In this document: piece after piece, positions 34,617 through 44,379 of the stretch | How positions within the stretch are numbered: the stretch's first letter is position 1 | How the letters are laid out: every line of letters begins with the position of its first letter | DNA from: an uncultured Croceitalea sp. | GTDB taxonomy: Bacteria; Bacteroidota; Bacteroidia; Flavobacteriales; Flavobacteriaceae | Reading direction: 5' to 3' | Assembly: GCA_947494805.1 (NCBI GenBank) | Contig: CANLWK010000001.1 | Coordinates: 124,001-188,000, forward strand | DNA: 64,000 bases | Program-made: the position numbers and the translations under genes | The notes under the pieces: model-generated | Told to the model about the DNA's origin: nothing | The model's database searches: none | Seen by the model: only the letters and a program-made list of their open reading frames with translations

Positions 34617-35206
34617 CCAAGGGTGGTAAGCTTATCATATTCTCAGCGCCTTCGGGCAGTGGAAAAACCACAATTGTTCGCCATCTTTTAGAACAACCAG
34701 AGTTGAACCTTGCTTTTTCTGTCTCGGCGACATCACGCCCTCCAAGAGGGGAGGAAAAAGATGGGGAGAACTATTATTTCATTAGTGTATCAGACTTTAA
34801 AAAGCACATCAAACAAGATGATTTTTTAGAGTGGGAAGAGGTCTATCGTGATAGTTTTTACGGTACCTTAAAAAGTGAGGTCGAGCGTTTATGGGCCGAA
34901 GGCAAGAATGTAATTTTTGATATTGATGTTGTTGGTGGCCTTCGGATAAAAAAGAAGTTTCCTGACGAGACCTTGGCTGTTTTTGTAAAACCACCTAGTG
35001 TTGATGAGCTCAAGATTCGTTTAAAAAAGCGAAGTACCGAAAGTGAGGATAAAATCAATATGCGTGTCGCCAAAGCCTCGGTCGAACTGGCAACGGCACC
35101 ACAGTTTGATAAAATCATCAAGAACTATGATTTAGATACTGCACTTGAGGAAGCACACCAGATGGTTGCAGATTATGTCGGAGCTTCCAGTAGCGTAAAG
35201 AAGTAA
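34613..35206 (+). CDS. gmk: Guanylate kinase
   Basis: A 197-residue kinase converting GMP to GDP with ATP. The P-loop is SAPSGSGKTTIV (residues 10-21), the GMP-binding region is SVSATSRPPRGEEKDGENYYF, and the lid carries RLKKRSTESEDKINMRVAKA. Full length for the family. Its ATG overlaps the yicC stop and its stop overlaps the nadD ATG (at 35206), so translation of the three genes is coupled. Confidence 0.97.
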   Translation: MTKGGKLIIFSAPSGSGKTTIVRHLLEQPELNLAFSVSATSRPPRGEEKDGENYYFISVSDFKKHIKQDDFLEWEEVYRDSFYGTLKSEVERLWAEGKNVIFDIDVVGGLRIKKKFPDETLAVFVKPPSVDELKIRLKKRSTESEDKINMRVAKASVELATAPQFDKIIKNYDLDTALEEAHQMVADYVGASSSVKK

Positions 35207-35796
35207 TGCCTATGAAAAAAGTAGGACTCTATTTTGGCACCTTTAATCCAATACATATTGGGCATTTGGCCATTGCCAATCATATGGTAGAGTTCTCTGA
35301 TTTAGATGAGGTTTGGTTTGTAATAACGCCTCAAAGCCCTTTCAAACAAAAGAAATCTTTGTTAGATGACCACCATCGGTATCAGATGGTTTTTGAAGCC
35401 ACAACCAACTATACGAAGCTGAAGCCAAGTAAAATAGAGTTTGATTTGCCCCAGCCCAATTATACGATCAACACCTTGGTACATCTTGAAGAAGAATACC
35501 CTGAGGGTTATCATTTTTCACTGATTATGGGTGAAGATAATTTGAAGAGCTTCCACAAGTGGAAGAACTATGAGGTCATTCTAGAAAACTACGCGCTGTA
35601 TGTATACCCGAGAATTTCAAATGGAGCTCTTTCCCATAAGTTTGAAAGGCATCCTAAAGTTCATAAGGTAGATGCCCCTATTATGGAAATCTCTTCCACT
35701 TTTATTCGCAAACAACACGCTGAGGGCAAAAATATTAGACCCTTGTTGCCTGATGCTGTTTGGAAGTATCTTGATGAAATGAATTTTTATCGGTAA
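35206..35796 (+). CDS. nadD: Nicotinate-nucleotide adenylyltransferase
   Basis: A 196-residue nucleotidyltransferase making deamido-NAD from nicotinate mononucleotide and ATP. The nucleotide-binding motif FGTFNPIHIGHLAIANHMV carries the two His of the HxGH signature. The PQSPFKQKKSLLD loop, the IMGEDNLKSFHKWKNYE region, and the C-terminal ISSTFIRKQHAEGKNIRPLLP (the SSTxIR motif) are all present. ATG codons at 35206 and 35212 are both possible; the first overlaps the gmk stop codon by one base. Confidence 0.96.
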   Translation: MPMKKVGLYFGTFNPIHIGHLAIANHMVEFSDLDEVWFVITPQSPFKQKKSLLDDHHRYQMVFEATTNYTKLKPSKIEFDLPQPNYTINTLVHLEEEYPEGYHFSLIMGEDNLKSFHKWKNYEVILENYALYVYPRISNGALSHKFERHPKVHKVDAPIMEISSTFIRKQHAEGKNIRPLLPDAVWKYLDEMNFYR

Positions 35797-35813
35797 ACCT
35801 GACTCACCCCTTT

Positions 35814-36374
35814 TCAATTTTCGTTTTGAAATTCGGTAACAAATTGTTGTATAGGCATGTCATCAATAAAAACATTGTCTAAAACTGCCGTTCCATCTTT
35901 TACATAAACTAATCCATAACAGGTTTTTATACTGTCTCTTTGTGCATTTTGAACCGAAACCTCGGCGGCGTAGGCCTTATTTTCGTTCATATAAAAGCGG
36001 TTGAACGGCAGATTGAAGTTTACGGTTTTCGTGTAATTGTAATTGCTTTCGGCAATAACGTAATCGTTCTCATTATCCAGAAGGGTTTTACTCACCGTTT
36101 CTACACTCGCAAAGCCTTCAGTGTCGGTAGTAAGGTAAACAAACACATTTCCGGTGTAGTCGTTCCAATCTTCATTGGTTTGAAAAGAATTCAGCTCGTA
36201 GTTCAGGGTAATGTATTTTCCGCGAAAGGGATCTGTAGGGTCAATTGGCCGTGTTTTGAACTTATAGGCAGTACCCGTTACTAGCGTATCCTCTTGTTGG
36301 TAAATCATTTGCGCCGGCACAAACAGTTGCACGGCAAATAGTATGAATAAGAAGGCTGTTAGTATATTACGCAT
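35814..36374 (-). CDS. GDYXXLXY domain protein
   Basis: A 186-residue protein with an N-terminal signal or anchor helix (ILTAFLFILFAVQLFVPAQMI) and an extracytoplasmic domain starting with DTLVTGTAYKFKTRPIDPTDPFRGKYITLNYELN. The family motif appears as GKYITLNY with Lys in place of Asp. These proteins are regularly encoded next to DUF2157 membrane proteins, as here, where the start overlaps the DUF2157 stop by 8 bp. Function unknown; the pair probably forms a membrane complex. Confidence 0.85.
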   Translation of the reverse strand: MRNILTAFLFILFAVQLFVPAQMIYQQEDTLVTGTAYKFKTRPIDPTDPFRGKYITLNYELNSFQTNEDWNDYTGNVFVYLTTDTEGFASVETVSKTLLDNENDYVIAESNYNYTKTVNFNLPFNRFYMNENKAYAAEVSVQNAQRDSIKTCYGLVYVKDGTAVLDNVFIDDMPIQQFVTEFQNEN

Positions 36375-37665
36375 TGTTTTCTTCTTTTGTGTTGTTTTCT
36401 AATACCGATTTACGTTGTTTCTTGAGCAGTAGGTAATTGGCAAAAAAGAAACCGGCCCCTACCGAGATAAACAATATACCACGGATTATAAAATCTAAAT
36501 TGGTGTCGAAAAATCGACACACGATGAGTACGGTAATGGTCAACAGACCATAGTTCAATATGGCGTAACTTGATTTGTTAATGCCGATTCTAATGGCAAA
36601 AAGCCCTAACGCCGCGACCAAAATATTGGTCAAAATGATATTGTGGATATAACCAAGGTGGTTCGTAAGGTATAGAATGCCAACAACTAGAAATGCATAT
36701 TGAAATAAGTTAAAGGTTTTTACATGCTTCTTTAAGTGTACATATATCAAAACTGCAAATGCGGCTAAAAATGGTATACTTGTGAGCATGATATTAATTT
36801 GTTCGTAAGAATCTCTAGTGGCATCTTTCCAAAACCATTCAAAGGTCAATACCATAAGAATAGTGATGGTACCCAACGAACCCATAACGGTATATCCGTT
36901 TCTTCTTAGCTTTTGATTTTTAAATTGTGGCAATTCACCTAGGTTGTAGAGCAATCCAAATAGTCCTAAATACATTAAAAAAGAAGAAATGTCCCCACTT
37001 GTAAAAGTGCCTAAAACTATTATCGGGCTTAGGGGCAAAAGCCAGTTTAATACACCGGCAATGTTACTTTGTGCTTCTTGTTTTTGCAACCTGATGTAAT
37101 ACGGAACAACCCAGGCAAGTAGCGGTAGGTACCACCAAGGCATAGGGCTTCTGTACCCGTAACCAAGTTCACAAGCGTACCACGTGATCAGTACGAGGTG
37201 AAGTAGCACAGCAATGTTTGACCGTAGTAGATACATCAGCGGTGCCGTAATGGCAATCCACACCAAAAGAAAATTGCTAAAGTTACCGGGAATGTTATAT
37301 ATCTGACTGACCAAAGAAATGGTCGCACCCACGGATAGGATCAAGAAGGTTGCCGAAGACTCTATCCAAGCGCCCCCCTTCTTTTTTATAAAGCTATAGG
37401 CACAACTGATTTGCCCAATGATCAAGGGTAGAAAAGCAAAAATGGTTTTCAAGTTTTTGGGCATCTCATCCCAGTTGTGGGCAATAATAAGAATGACGCC
37501 CAAGCCGCTTAAAAGCGCCCCCAAAACACCGAAAATGGTAAACAGGCGATTGGGTTTGGCTTCTTCTTTGGTATGGTAGTAAGCCGTAATTTTTTGAGCG
37601 GTATCTGAAGTAATGATGTTTTGTTCTAAAAGTTCAGACAGTTCTCTTTCGAATTTTGAATTCAT
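36367..37665 (-). CDS. DUF2157 multi-pass membrane protein
   Basis: A 432-residue protein. A cytoplasmic helical N-terminus (residues 1-40, ELSELLEQNIITSDTAQKI) is followed by about 12 hydrophobic helices, starting with LFTIFGVLGALLSGLGVILIIAHNWDEMP, which is the conserved DUF2157 stretch. The tail is basic (KKQRKSVLENNTKEENNA). The role is unknown. It is coupled by overlap to the GDYXXLXY gene downstream. A hairpin (37730-37753) lies upstream, between it and the YiaA-like gene. Confidence 0.86.
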   Translation of the reverse strand: MNSKFERELSELLEQNIITSDTAQKITAYYHTKEEAKPNRLFTIFGVLGALLSGLGVILIIAHNWDEMPKNLKTIFAFLPLIIGQISCAYSFIKKKGGAWIESSATFLILSVGATISLVSQIYNIPGNFSNFLLVWIAITAPLMYLLRSNIAVLLHLVLITWYACELGYGYRSPMPWWYLPLLAWVVPYYIRLQKQEAQSNIAGVLNWLLPLSPIIVLGTFTSGDISSFLMYLGLFGLLYNLGELPQFKNQKLRRNGYTVMGSLGTITILMVLTFEWFWKDATRDSYEQINIMLTSIPFLAAFAVLIYVHLKKHVKTFNLFQYAFLVVGILYLTNHLGYIHNIILTNILVAALGLFAIRIGINKSSYAILNYGLLTITVLIVCRFFDTNLDFIIRGILFISVGAGFFFANYLLLKKQRKSVLENNTKEENNA

Positions 37666-37729
37666 TAGGTCGCTTTAAATGGTAACGTATATTACCGTTT
37701 GTAATTGCTATGACTCAAGGTATTGAATA

Positions 37730-37753
37730 CCCTGTCCTAGTATTAGGACAGGG
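37730..37753. terminator. Hairpin between the YiaA-like and DUF2157 genes
   Basis: A perfect 10-bp stem CCCTGTCCTA/TAGGACAGGG with a four-base loop, 12 bp after the leftward stop at 37766. No T-tract follows on either strand, so termination is likely but not certain. Confidence 0.5.
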
Positions 37754-37765
37754 TTGTCTCAATAG

Positions 37766-38239
37766 TTAAATGTCGTCTTTGCCTTGCTCTAAGTACTTGG
37801 TGTCACGCGTATTTTTCTGTACGGCCACCGCTGCAAATAAGCTTAAAAGAAATGACATTCCGTAAAACCCTTTTTCACTAAGTTCCATATCTGCATTCCA
37901 AAGCCCAATGACCAAAAGCAGAATTGATGCTATGGTAGTGAACCAACTGATACCGTAATAGGCGTCGGTAACTGGCAATCCCTCTTGACGGTCACGAACA
38001 CTTTTTTGTACAGAGACCACAGAGAACAATCCAAACAACAATAGTGTAAAATAGTACCCTTTTTCATTAAGCCACATATTGGCGTTCCACAGGCCGATAC
38101 AATAAGAGACCATTCCGATAAATAAAGCAGACCAAGAAGCCGATATAAAAGCTGGTGTTGGCCGTAAATCAAACTTTTCTTTACGTTCTTTCTTTTGGAA
38201 AAACGGTTTTTCCTTTTCTGAAAATGATTGATTGTCCAT
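37766..38239 (-). CDS. YiaA/YiaB-like inner membrane protein
   Basis: A 157-residue protein with two copies of the two-helix YiaAB domain. Each copy has the pattern hydrophobic helix, GLWNA(D/N)M.L.EKG(Y/F)Y, hydrophobic helix, AVQK..RD: the first is around residues 30-90 ([18 protein letters not shown]), the second around 95-150 ([18 protein letters not shown]). The N-terminus is polar and Lys-rich. The ATG at 38239 is used; ten further upstream codons are open. Function unknown beyond inner-membrane location. Confidence 0.87.
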   Translation of the reverse strand: MDNQSFSEKEKPFFQKKERKEKFDLRPTPAFISASWSALFIGMVSYCIGLWNANMWLNEKGYYFTLLLFGLFSVVSVQKSVRDRQEGLPVTDAYYGISWFTTIASILLLVIGLWNADMELSEKGFYGMSFLLSLFAAVAVQKNTRDTKYLEQGKDDI

Positions 38240-38392
38240 AATTAATGTTTTAATTGAATTACGGGGCAAAGATGTGGTTAAAGATAATTCAGAACAATAC
38301 GTTATTTCTTTAAAACTTACGATTTAATAGTATATTTATAATTTTAAAATATTGATTAACAATTATTTAAATATATTAAAATTGATGATTAA

Positions 38393-39865
38393 ATGAGTCA
38401 GTTTTTTGAAATTTACAAGACTTTCTCCGTTGTTGAGAAGAAGAATTTCACTACTTTTTTAAAAAAAAGAAACCGTCGCGGAGATGCTAAAAATTTGGAA
38501 CTGCTACGGCTTTTAGAGCGTAACGAAACAAAAGGTTTGGATGTAAAACTTTATGGAAAACCAGCTAAAGGCGCGTTTCATGCCCTGAGTAAACGGCTAT
38601 CGGACGCGCTGGTTGATTTTGTCGCTAGCAACAGCTTTGCAGATGAAACTTCAAAAGAGTTGGAGGCCATGAAACTGTTATTGGCGAGCAGAATATTCTT
38701 TGAGCAAAAAATGTCTGATATCGCATTCAAAACGATACAAAGGTCGGAAAGCAAGGCTTTTGAAACCGATAACTACGCCATTTTAAATGAAATTTACCAT
38801 ACCAAAATACAGTATGCCCACCTTAATACGCAATGGGTATTGAGCGAATTAATAAAGGCGGCCGAGCGAAATCGTCGGTTGTTGGTTCAAGACATGCAAT
38901 TGAACATGGCCTATGCAAAGATTAAATCAGAGCTTACATACAATACTTCGGCTTCGGTAAGCACTATTGTTTCTTCGGCATTTTCTGAGTTTCAATTAGA
39001 AATTACTGAGGACCTGACCTACAAATCATTGTACCAACTCATGGAAATTACCGCGACCACAGCTAAGCTACAGCGTGATTTTTACACAATTTCACCCTTC
39101 ATGAGAACAGTTTTTGCTCGTGTAGAAGAGAAGGGCGAGGTGGCCGAGAAGTATACATATTACTATCTGAATATACGGTGCCTAATGGCAGTGACCGATT
39201 TTAGAAACAAAGATTTTGATGCGTCTAAAACACAGATAGAACATATTGAAGCGATGTTGAGCAAAAGCAAAAAAGCTTATCAACAGCTATTTTCCGGAAA
39301 ACTTGAACAGTTAAAAGCCTTAAATGAAAGCTATACCGGAAATATTGAAAAGGCCATTGCACTATTGTCGAATGCAGCAGATACGTCTTTGACCAATAAG
39401 CTACTGCTGGTGATGTGTTTTTTTCAAAAAGCAGCATACCAAAAGGCCTATGGCTTAATGCTCACGATGGCCCACACAGATGATTGGTATTTGAAAAAAA
39501 TGGATTGGCCCTGGGTGCTGAAAAAAAATATTGTTGAAATCTTGTTATTGATAGAATTGGATAAGCTGGACTTGGTCATGAATCGGTTTCAAAGGTTTTC
39601 TAGGCGTTTCCATAAAAAATTAAAAGAAGAAGGTGAAGAAAGAGTTTTGGTTTTTATGGCACTGGCAAAAGAATATTATGAATCTCCAGAAGTTGTAACC
39701 ACATCATCTTTTAAGGCAAAGGTTGAAGATTCATTTGAGTGGTTGGGCCGAGAACAAGAAGATATTTTTGTGATGAGCTTTTACGCCTGGCTAAAGGCCA
39801 AAATGGAAAACCGGGACTTGTACGAGGTAACCCTTGAATTGGTCAATGCAAAAGCTAATCTGTAG
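38393..39865 (+). CDS. Large helical protein of unknown function
   Basis: A 490-residue soluble, almost entirely alpha-helical protein with no signal peptide or membrane segment. Helix pairs with alternating Leu/Ala (for example EKAIALLSNAADTSLTNKLL, AAYQKAYGLMLTMA) resemble TPR-like solenoids. The N-terminus (SVVEKKNFTTFLKKRNRR) is strongly basic. I do not recognise a named family or any catalytic motif. It stands alone behind a very AT-rich 120-bp upstream region and overlaps the convergent DUF6503 gene by 11 bp. A scaffold or regulatory role is possible but not shown. Confidence 0.75.
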   Translation: MSQFFEIYKTFSVVEKKNFTTFLKKRNRRGDAKNLELLRLLERNETKGLDVKLYGKPAKGAFHALSKRLSDALVDFVASNSFADETSKELEAMKLLLASRIFFEQKMSDIAFKTIQRSESKAFETDNYAILNEIYHTKIQYAHLNTQWVLSELIKAAERNRRLLVQDMQLNMAYAKIKSELTYNTSASVSTIVSSAFSEFQLEITEDLTYKSLYQLMEITATTAKLQRDFYTISPFMRTVFARVEEKGEVAEKYTYYYLNIRCLMAVTDFRNKDFDASKTQIEHIEAMLSKSKKAYQQLFSGKLEQLKALNESYTGNIEKAIALLSNAADTSLTNKLLLVMCFFQKAAYQKAYGLMLTMAHTDDWYLKKMDWPWVLKKNIVEILLLIELDKLDLVMNRFQRFSRRFHKKLKEEGEERVLVFMALAKEYYESPEVVTTSSFKAKVEDSFEWLGREQEDIFVMSFYAWLKAKMENRDLYEVTLELVNAKANL

Positions 39866-40565
39866 CATGTAAAACATCAGTGCCCAGATACTTGTCATCT
39901 TTATTGTAGTACCAGGCTCTGGTCTTGGGCATTTTTATACCGTTGATATTTTCTAATTTACTTAGTAAGATATACTCTCCATCATTTTTAGATTCATCAT
40001 GGTAGAACTGGTATACTTCCATGGCGTAGGTTTTCGGGTCAAAATAAAAGTACCAGATATCATCGCCGACATCTGCCCTATACGTAGCCTTCAGAACCAA
40101 GTATTCTTTGCCCTTAAAAGTTTTCTTTTCCACTTTTTGGGCCAGTTGGGTGCCTGGGTCGTTTAATTTCATGGGCAGACCGTAGAGATAGGTATAATAA
40201 TCTTTGTACATGCTGCCACGTTCACAAGATAGGCGGTATTTTGAGATGACTTCTTCGGTCAAATCGGTTTTGCCGTTAAATGACAGATTGCAAGAATCTT
40301 TCTCAATGACATAGGCATAAGAATTCGAATCTTGATTAACTTCCAGTATAAAAACCTCGCGCGGTAGGTCAATACTGATTTGACTATTACGTTCTGGTCG
40401 GTCAGGGGTTTGCATTACGACCCTGAACCTGCCTTTAAAAGTGTTCCAATTGTTATTGGGATCGTGAAAGGCTATGGACTTTTTTAGTAGCTCTGCGGCA
40501 GAAATTTCTTGGGCACTACAAAGTGTCGAAGCACTCATTAGAATAATTAGCAGTATGTTTTTCAT
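39855..40565 (-). CDS. DUF6503 / LolA-like secreted protein
   Basis: A 236-residue protein with a Sec signal peptide (MKNILLIILMSASTLCSAQ, cleavage near residue 18). The mature part looks like the LolA/LolB-type curved beta-sheet fold: AAELLKKSIAFHDPNNNW, then repeated amphipathic strands, WYFYFDPKTYAMEVYQFY, and the C-terminal INGIKMPKTRAWYYN. Homologues in Flavobacteriia are annotated DUF6503. It probably binds lipid or lipoprotein in the periplasm; this is inference from fold. It lies 9 bp after the PiT transporter gene, so the two may share a transcript. Confidence 0.8.
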   Translation of the reverse strand: MKNILLIILMSASTLCSAQEISAAELLKKSIAFHDPNNNWNTFKGRFRVVMQTPDRPERNSQISIDLPREVFILEVNQDSNSYAYVIEKDSCNLSFNGKTDLTEEVISKYRLSCERGSMYKDYYTYLYGLPMKLNDPGTQLAQKVEKKTFKGKEYLVLKATYRADVGDDIWYFYFDPKTYAMEVYQFYHDESKNDGEYILLSKLENINGIKMPKTRAWYYNKDDKYLGTDVLHATD

Positions 40566-40574
40566 ACCCTAAAT

Positions 40575-42851
40575 TTAGTTCTTTTCTATTCGTGCCGGTG
40601 TAACGGAACTATCGTGTTCCGTGTAGTAAAGTTCTAACAGGTTCATTGCCGCCTTGATCAGGTCTTTACTTTCAGTTAAGATAGAAAAGTAAAGGGTCGT
40701 ATTTTTTGGGCTTGATTCTTCTGTTCTCGTCCGTGCAACCTGTTTGTTAATTTTGTTGTCAACCAATTCAAAATAGGCATTTTTCGTGCCCAGCATTTCA
40801 CCAACACGTTCAAAGGAACGGCTACTAAAAGTTTCAGCAGTATCGCCAAGCAGTTTTTCTAAATGAATATCCAAATCTTTTAGTTCTTTGATTTGGTTGT
40901 ACTTCAACTTCTTGTGATTGTTGTTCACATGTTTGTGCCCTATTTTAGAAATGTATTCCAAAGACTGTGCAAGGTCTTGCAAGTGCCCTAGCAGCGCAAT
41001 GTAAAAATTACTGGCACCCCCAACACTTGAATCATCAAGGTTTTTGATAAAATAGAAAATGTTGTTTTGCAATCCTTCTATTTCTTTTGACATTTTTGAG
41101 ACGCCCTTGTTATTTTTCTTTAGGGCTTCAAGGTCATGTTTTGCCAGTCCGTTAATTGCACCCGTATAAATTCTGTTGCTACGCTTGATCATATTGGCAA
41201 TATTGTCGGCACTCTCTTCAATGACCCCTTGAATGGAACTGCTCTCTGCTCTTCGTAAACTATCTTCAGCCTTAATGACCTTGGTTTTTTTGTTGTGTGC
41301 CAAGTAGTTGCGTGTAAGTAGGGTGGCTGCTAAGAGCAATAAGATAATTAGAGAGACGGCCCCTCCTAGATGAAGAATATAAGCAATGATGGCTGCTGCG
41401 GTAAAGGCACTGAACGCCGTGAAGAACCATCCTCCAATAACATTTAAAACTCCTGCAACGCGATAGACCGCACTCTCGGCTCCCCATGCGCGGTCGGCCA
41501 AAGAAGTACCCATGGCCACCATGAAAGTCACATAAGTGGTTGATAATGGTAGCTTCATTGAAGTGGCAATAGAAATCAAAACGCTGGCCACCATAAGGTT
41601 GACAGCGGCACGAACCAAATCAAAAGCCGGCATGTCTTGTAACTTACTTTTTGGCACATAGGTGTAAGGGACCACAAACTGCTTGTCAATTTTAGACTGT
41701 ATCGATGTAGGTATGACCTTAGAAAAGCTCTCAACTGCGGCAACACTTAGTTTTACAATTTGCCTTGAGAGATAATTGGGTTGAAAACGTTCGTCACCTT
41801 CATCTTGACGTGCAAGATCAACACTGGTTTTGACCACACTTTTGGCTTTTGATGAAAACCAAAGAGTAACCACCATAACCCCTCCAGAGAGCAATAGTAA
41901 CAAAGTAGGCGTTTGTACAGCTGCCGTGAGACCTTTCATGTTGAACTCAGAAGCAGCGATGCCCGAACCTTGCCAATCTTGAAATGATTGTAAAGCGGCT
42001 ATAGGCACGCCAATAAAGTTGACCAAATCATTTCCTGCAAAGGCCATGGCCAAAGCAAAAGTGCCCAATACAATGACCACGGTATAAATGTTCCATCGCA
42101 GAAAAGTAGAAAAGAACCACGAAATAAACGACCAGATCACAAAGTTGCCCAATAGAAAAAGAATGGGAGAATTATATACAAAGTCTAAAAGTGCCTCGTC
42201 AAAAAGATCGGCACTTTTTAGCCCCTTTACAAGAATAAAGTAGATAATGGCCGTAATGGCCACACCACCAAAAATACCTTCTACGTACTTTGGCTGTTCT
42301 CTGAACTTAAACGAAATCAATATGCGGGAAACGAACTGTACCACTGCGCCAATGGTAAATGCTATGAATACCGATAGCAAAATGCCTAAAATGATTTGTG
42401 TCGCTTTTTCGGTGTTAATGTAATTGCCCAACTCTGAGATACTACCGTCAACCCCAATGATTTTCACCAATGAAATGGCTACTGCAGCGCCCAAAAGTTC
42501 AAAGACGATAGAGACCGTTGTTGAGGTAGGCATACCTAACGTATTGAAAAAATCAAGCAGTAGAATATCGGTAATCATGACCGCCATAAAAATGATCATG
42601 ATTTCATCAAACACGAATTCTGTTGGGTTGAAAATACCTTTTCGGGCAACTTCCATCATTCCACTAGAGGATACGGCACCAAAGGCAATGCCCAAACTTG
42701 CCACAATCATTATGGTCTTGAACGAAATGGCCTTAGAGCCAATAGCAGAGTTCAAAAAGTTGACTGCGTCATTACTAACACCAACAACAAGGTCCGTTAT
42801 TGCCAAAATTGCCAGCGCAATAACCATGAAGATGTAAATATTCTCCCCCAT
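40575..42851 (-). CDS. PiT-family inorganic phosphate transporter fused to a PhoU-like domain
   Basis: A 758-residue fusion. Residues 1-505 are a PiT permease with about 11-12 helices and the duplicated signature: GVSNDAVNFLNSAIGSKAIS near the start, GNDLVNFIGVPIAALQS in the middle, and MKLPLSTTYVTFMVAMGTSL later, with TLGMPTSTTVSIVF as the N-terminal counterpart. Residues 530-750 form a cytoplasmic helical bundle of the PhoU/DUF47 type (ESADNIANMIKRSNRIYTGA). In many bacteria the two are separate genes that regulate each other, so the fusion suggests built-in control of uptake. It transports phosphate with H+ or Na+. Confidence 0.93.
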   Translation of the reverse strand: MGENIYIFMVIALAILAITDLVVGVSNDAVNFLNSAIGSKAISFKTIMIVASLGIAFGAVSSSGMMEVARKGIFNPTEFVFDEIMIIFMAVMITDILLLDFFNTLGMPTSTTVSIVFELLGAAVAISLVKIIGVDGSISELGNYINTEKATQIILGILLSVFIAFTIGAVVQFVSRILISFKFREQPKYVEGIFGGVAITAIIYFILVKGLKSADLFDEALLDFVYNSPILFLLGNFVIWSFISWFFSTFLRWNIYTVVIVLGTFALAMAFAGNDLVNFIGVPIAALQSFQDWQGSGIAASEFNMKGLTAAVQTPTLLLLLSGGVMVVTLWFSSKAKSVVKTSVDLARQDEGDERFQPNYLSRQIVKLSVAAVESFSKVIPTSIQSKIDKQFVVPYTYVPKSKLQDMPAFDLVRAAVNLMVASVLISIATSMKLPLSTTYVTFMVAMGTSLADRAWGAESAVYRVAGVLNVIGGWFFTAFSAFTAAAIIAYILHLGGAVSLIILLLLAATLLTRNYLAHNKKTKVIKAEDSLRRAESSSIQGVIEESADNIANMIKRSNRIYTGAINGLAKHDLEALKKNNKGVSKMSKEIEGLQNNIFYFIKNLDDSSVGGASNFYIALLGHLQDLAQSLEYISKIGHKHVNNNHKKLKYNQIKELKDLDIHLEKLLGDTAETFSSRSFERVGEMLGTKNAYFELVDNKINKQVARTRTEESSPKNTTLYFSILTESKDLIKAAMNLLELYYTEHDSSVTPARIEKN

Positions 42852-42946
42852 ACGAAGTTTTCAAAGTACGCAAAAATGCTATTATAATTCTGCTTACAGG
42901 TTAAAATAATGTTACCAAATGCGAATACGGAAAGATCTTTGGTTGG

Positions 42947-42979
42947 TTGTGGGCGACTTCAAATAAAAGTATAGCTTTA
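42947..42979 (+). promoter_or_regulatory. Putative promoter of dgt
   Basis: TTG at 42947-42949, a 22-bp spacer, and TAGCTTTA at 42972-42979 (seven of eight bases of the TAnnTTTG box), 31 bp before the dgt ATG at 43011. Confidence 0.35.
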
Positions 42980-43010
42980 TGGCCTGATTAAAATGATTAA
43001 AAACAAGCTC

Positions 43011-44369
43011 ATGAATTGGGAGCAATTACTTTCGCTAAAACGCTTTGGAGATACTGAAAAGCGACTACGCAAACTTCAGGACGAAACCCGCTTGGGTTTT
43101 GAGGTTGATTACGACCGTATTATTTTTTCTTCTGCTTTTAGAATGCTCCAAGATAAAACACAGGTGGTGCCAATGCCGATCAATGTTGGCTCTAGCAGAG
43201 ATTTTGTCCATACTAGGTTGACCCATAGCCTTGAGGTTTCCGTGGTCGGTCGTAGTCTAGGCAGAATCGCAGGGAAAAGAATATTGGAAAAATATCCGCA
43301 CTTGAACACTGAGTTGGGCTATCAATTCAATGATTTTGGAGCCATTGTGGCTGCAGCATCCCTTTCACACGACATTGGCAATCCACCATTTGGGCATAGT
43401 GGCGAAAAAGCCATAGGCACTTTTTTTGAATCAGGACCTGGAGCCCAGTACCAATCTGAACTAACAGCTAAAGAATACCAAGATTTGGTCGACTTTGAAG
43501 GGAACGCCAATGGGCTTAAACTATTGACTGAATCACGAAATGGTGTTGAAGGTGGTCTACGCTTAAGTTATGCTACGCTAGGCGCGTTTATGAAATACCC
43601 AAAAGAATCGTTGCCCAAAAAACCGACAACACATATATCAGACAAAAAATTTGGATTCTTTCAGTCTGAAAAGGCCATATTCTCAGATGTCGTTCAAGAA
43701 CTGGGCCTTAAGAAAAAAGAAGACGCTTTAGGAACACGCTACTTTCGTCATCCATTAACCTATCTAGTTGAAGCTGCTGATGATATTTGTTATACCATCA
43801 TTGATTTTGAAGATGGTATCAACCTAGGGTTCATATCTGAAGATTATGCGCTTGAATATTTCATCAAGTTGGTCAAGGATACCATAAATACTTCAAAGTA
43901 TAATCAAATGACCTCAATGCGCGACCGTTTAAGTTATTTAAGGGCGTTGGCCATTAATACCTTAATAAATGATGCCATTAGAGTGTTTGACGAAAATGAA
44001 TCTGCTATTTTAAAAGGTGATTTTGAGGTGGCGTTGCTTGATAAAAGTAAGTATGAAGCTCAGATTGATGATATTATCAGCTTAAGTATCTCGAACATCT
44101 ATCAATCGAACGAGGTGATTGAAAAAGAGCTGGCAGGGTATAAAATCATAGCTGATATCTTGGAAGTAGTTACCAATTCTTTAATGAACACTAAAAACGG
44201 AAAAGCCAACAATTACGATAAACTTGTTGTTAAATCACTCCCTGAAGAAATACAGAATTTTGAGAATTCGACCTATCGGCTATTGTTGAATTCAGCCTGC
44301 TATGTGGCGAGCTTACCCGATAGCGCTGCTGTTCATTTACATAACAAAATCATGGGAAGACAATTGTAG
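43011..44369 (+). CDS. dgt: Deoxyguanosinetriphosphate triphosphohydrolase
   Basis: A 452-residue HD-superfamily enzyme. The substrate region reads LGFEVDYDRIIFSSAFRMLQDKTQVVP, and the metal-binding HD motif is SLSHDIGNPPFGHSGEKAIG. Upstream is the H of THSLEVSVVGRSLGR, and downstream the Asp of EAADDICYTIIDFEDGI. It hydrolyses dGTP to deoxyguanosine and triphosphate. I prefer the ATG at 43011 (MNWEQLLSLKRFGDTEKR), the usual start among flavobacterial homologues, over the ATG six codons upstream (42993). It is monocistronic and convergent with the DUF3078 gene. Confidence 0.95.
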   Translation: MNWEQLLSLKRFGDTEKRLRKLQDETRLGFEVDYDRIIFSSAFRMLQDKTQVVPMPINVGSSRDFVHTRLTHSLEVSVVGRSLGRIAGKRILEKYPHLNTELGYQFNDFGAIVAAASLSHDIGNPPFGHSGEKAIGTFFESGPGAQYQSELTAKEYQDLVDFEGNANGLKLLTESRNGVEGGLRLSYATLGAFMKYPKESLPKKPTTHISDKKFGFFQSEKAIFSDVVQELGLKKKEDALGTRYFRHPLTYLVEAADDICYTIIDFEDGINLGFISEDYALEYFIKLVKDTINTSKYNQMTSMRDRLSYLRALAINTLINDAIRVFDENESAILKGDFEVALLDKSKYEAQIDDIISLSISNIYQSNEVIEKELAGYKIIADILEVVTNSLMNTKNGKANNYDKLVVKSLPEEIQNFENSTYRLLLNSACYVASLPDSAAVHLHNKIMGRQL

Positions 44370-44379
44370 GATGCATTTT

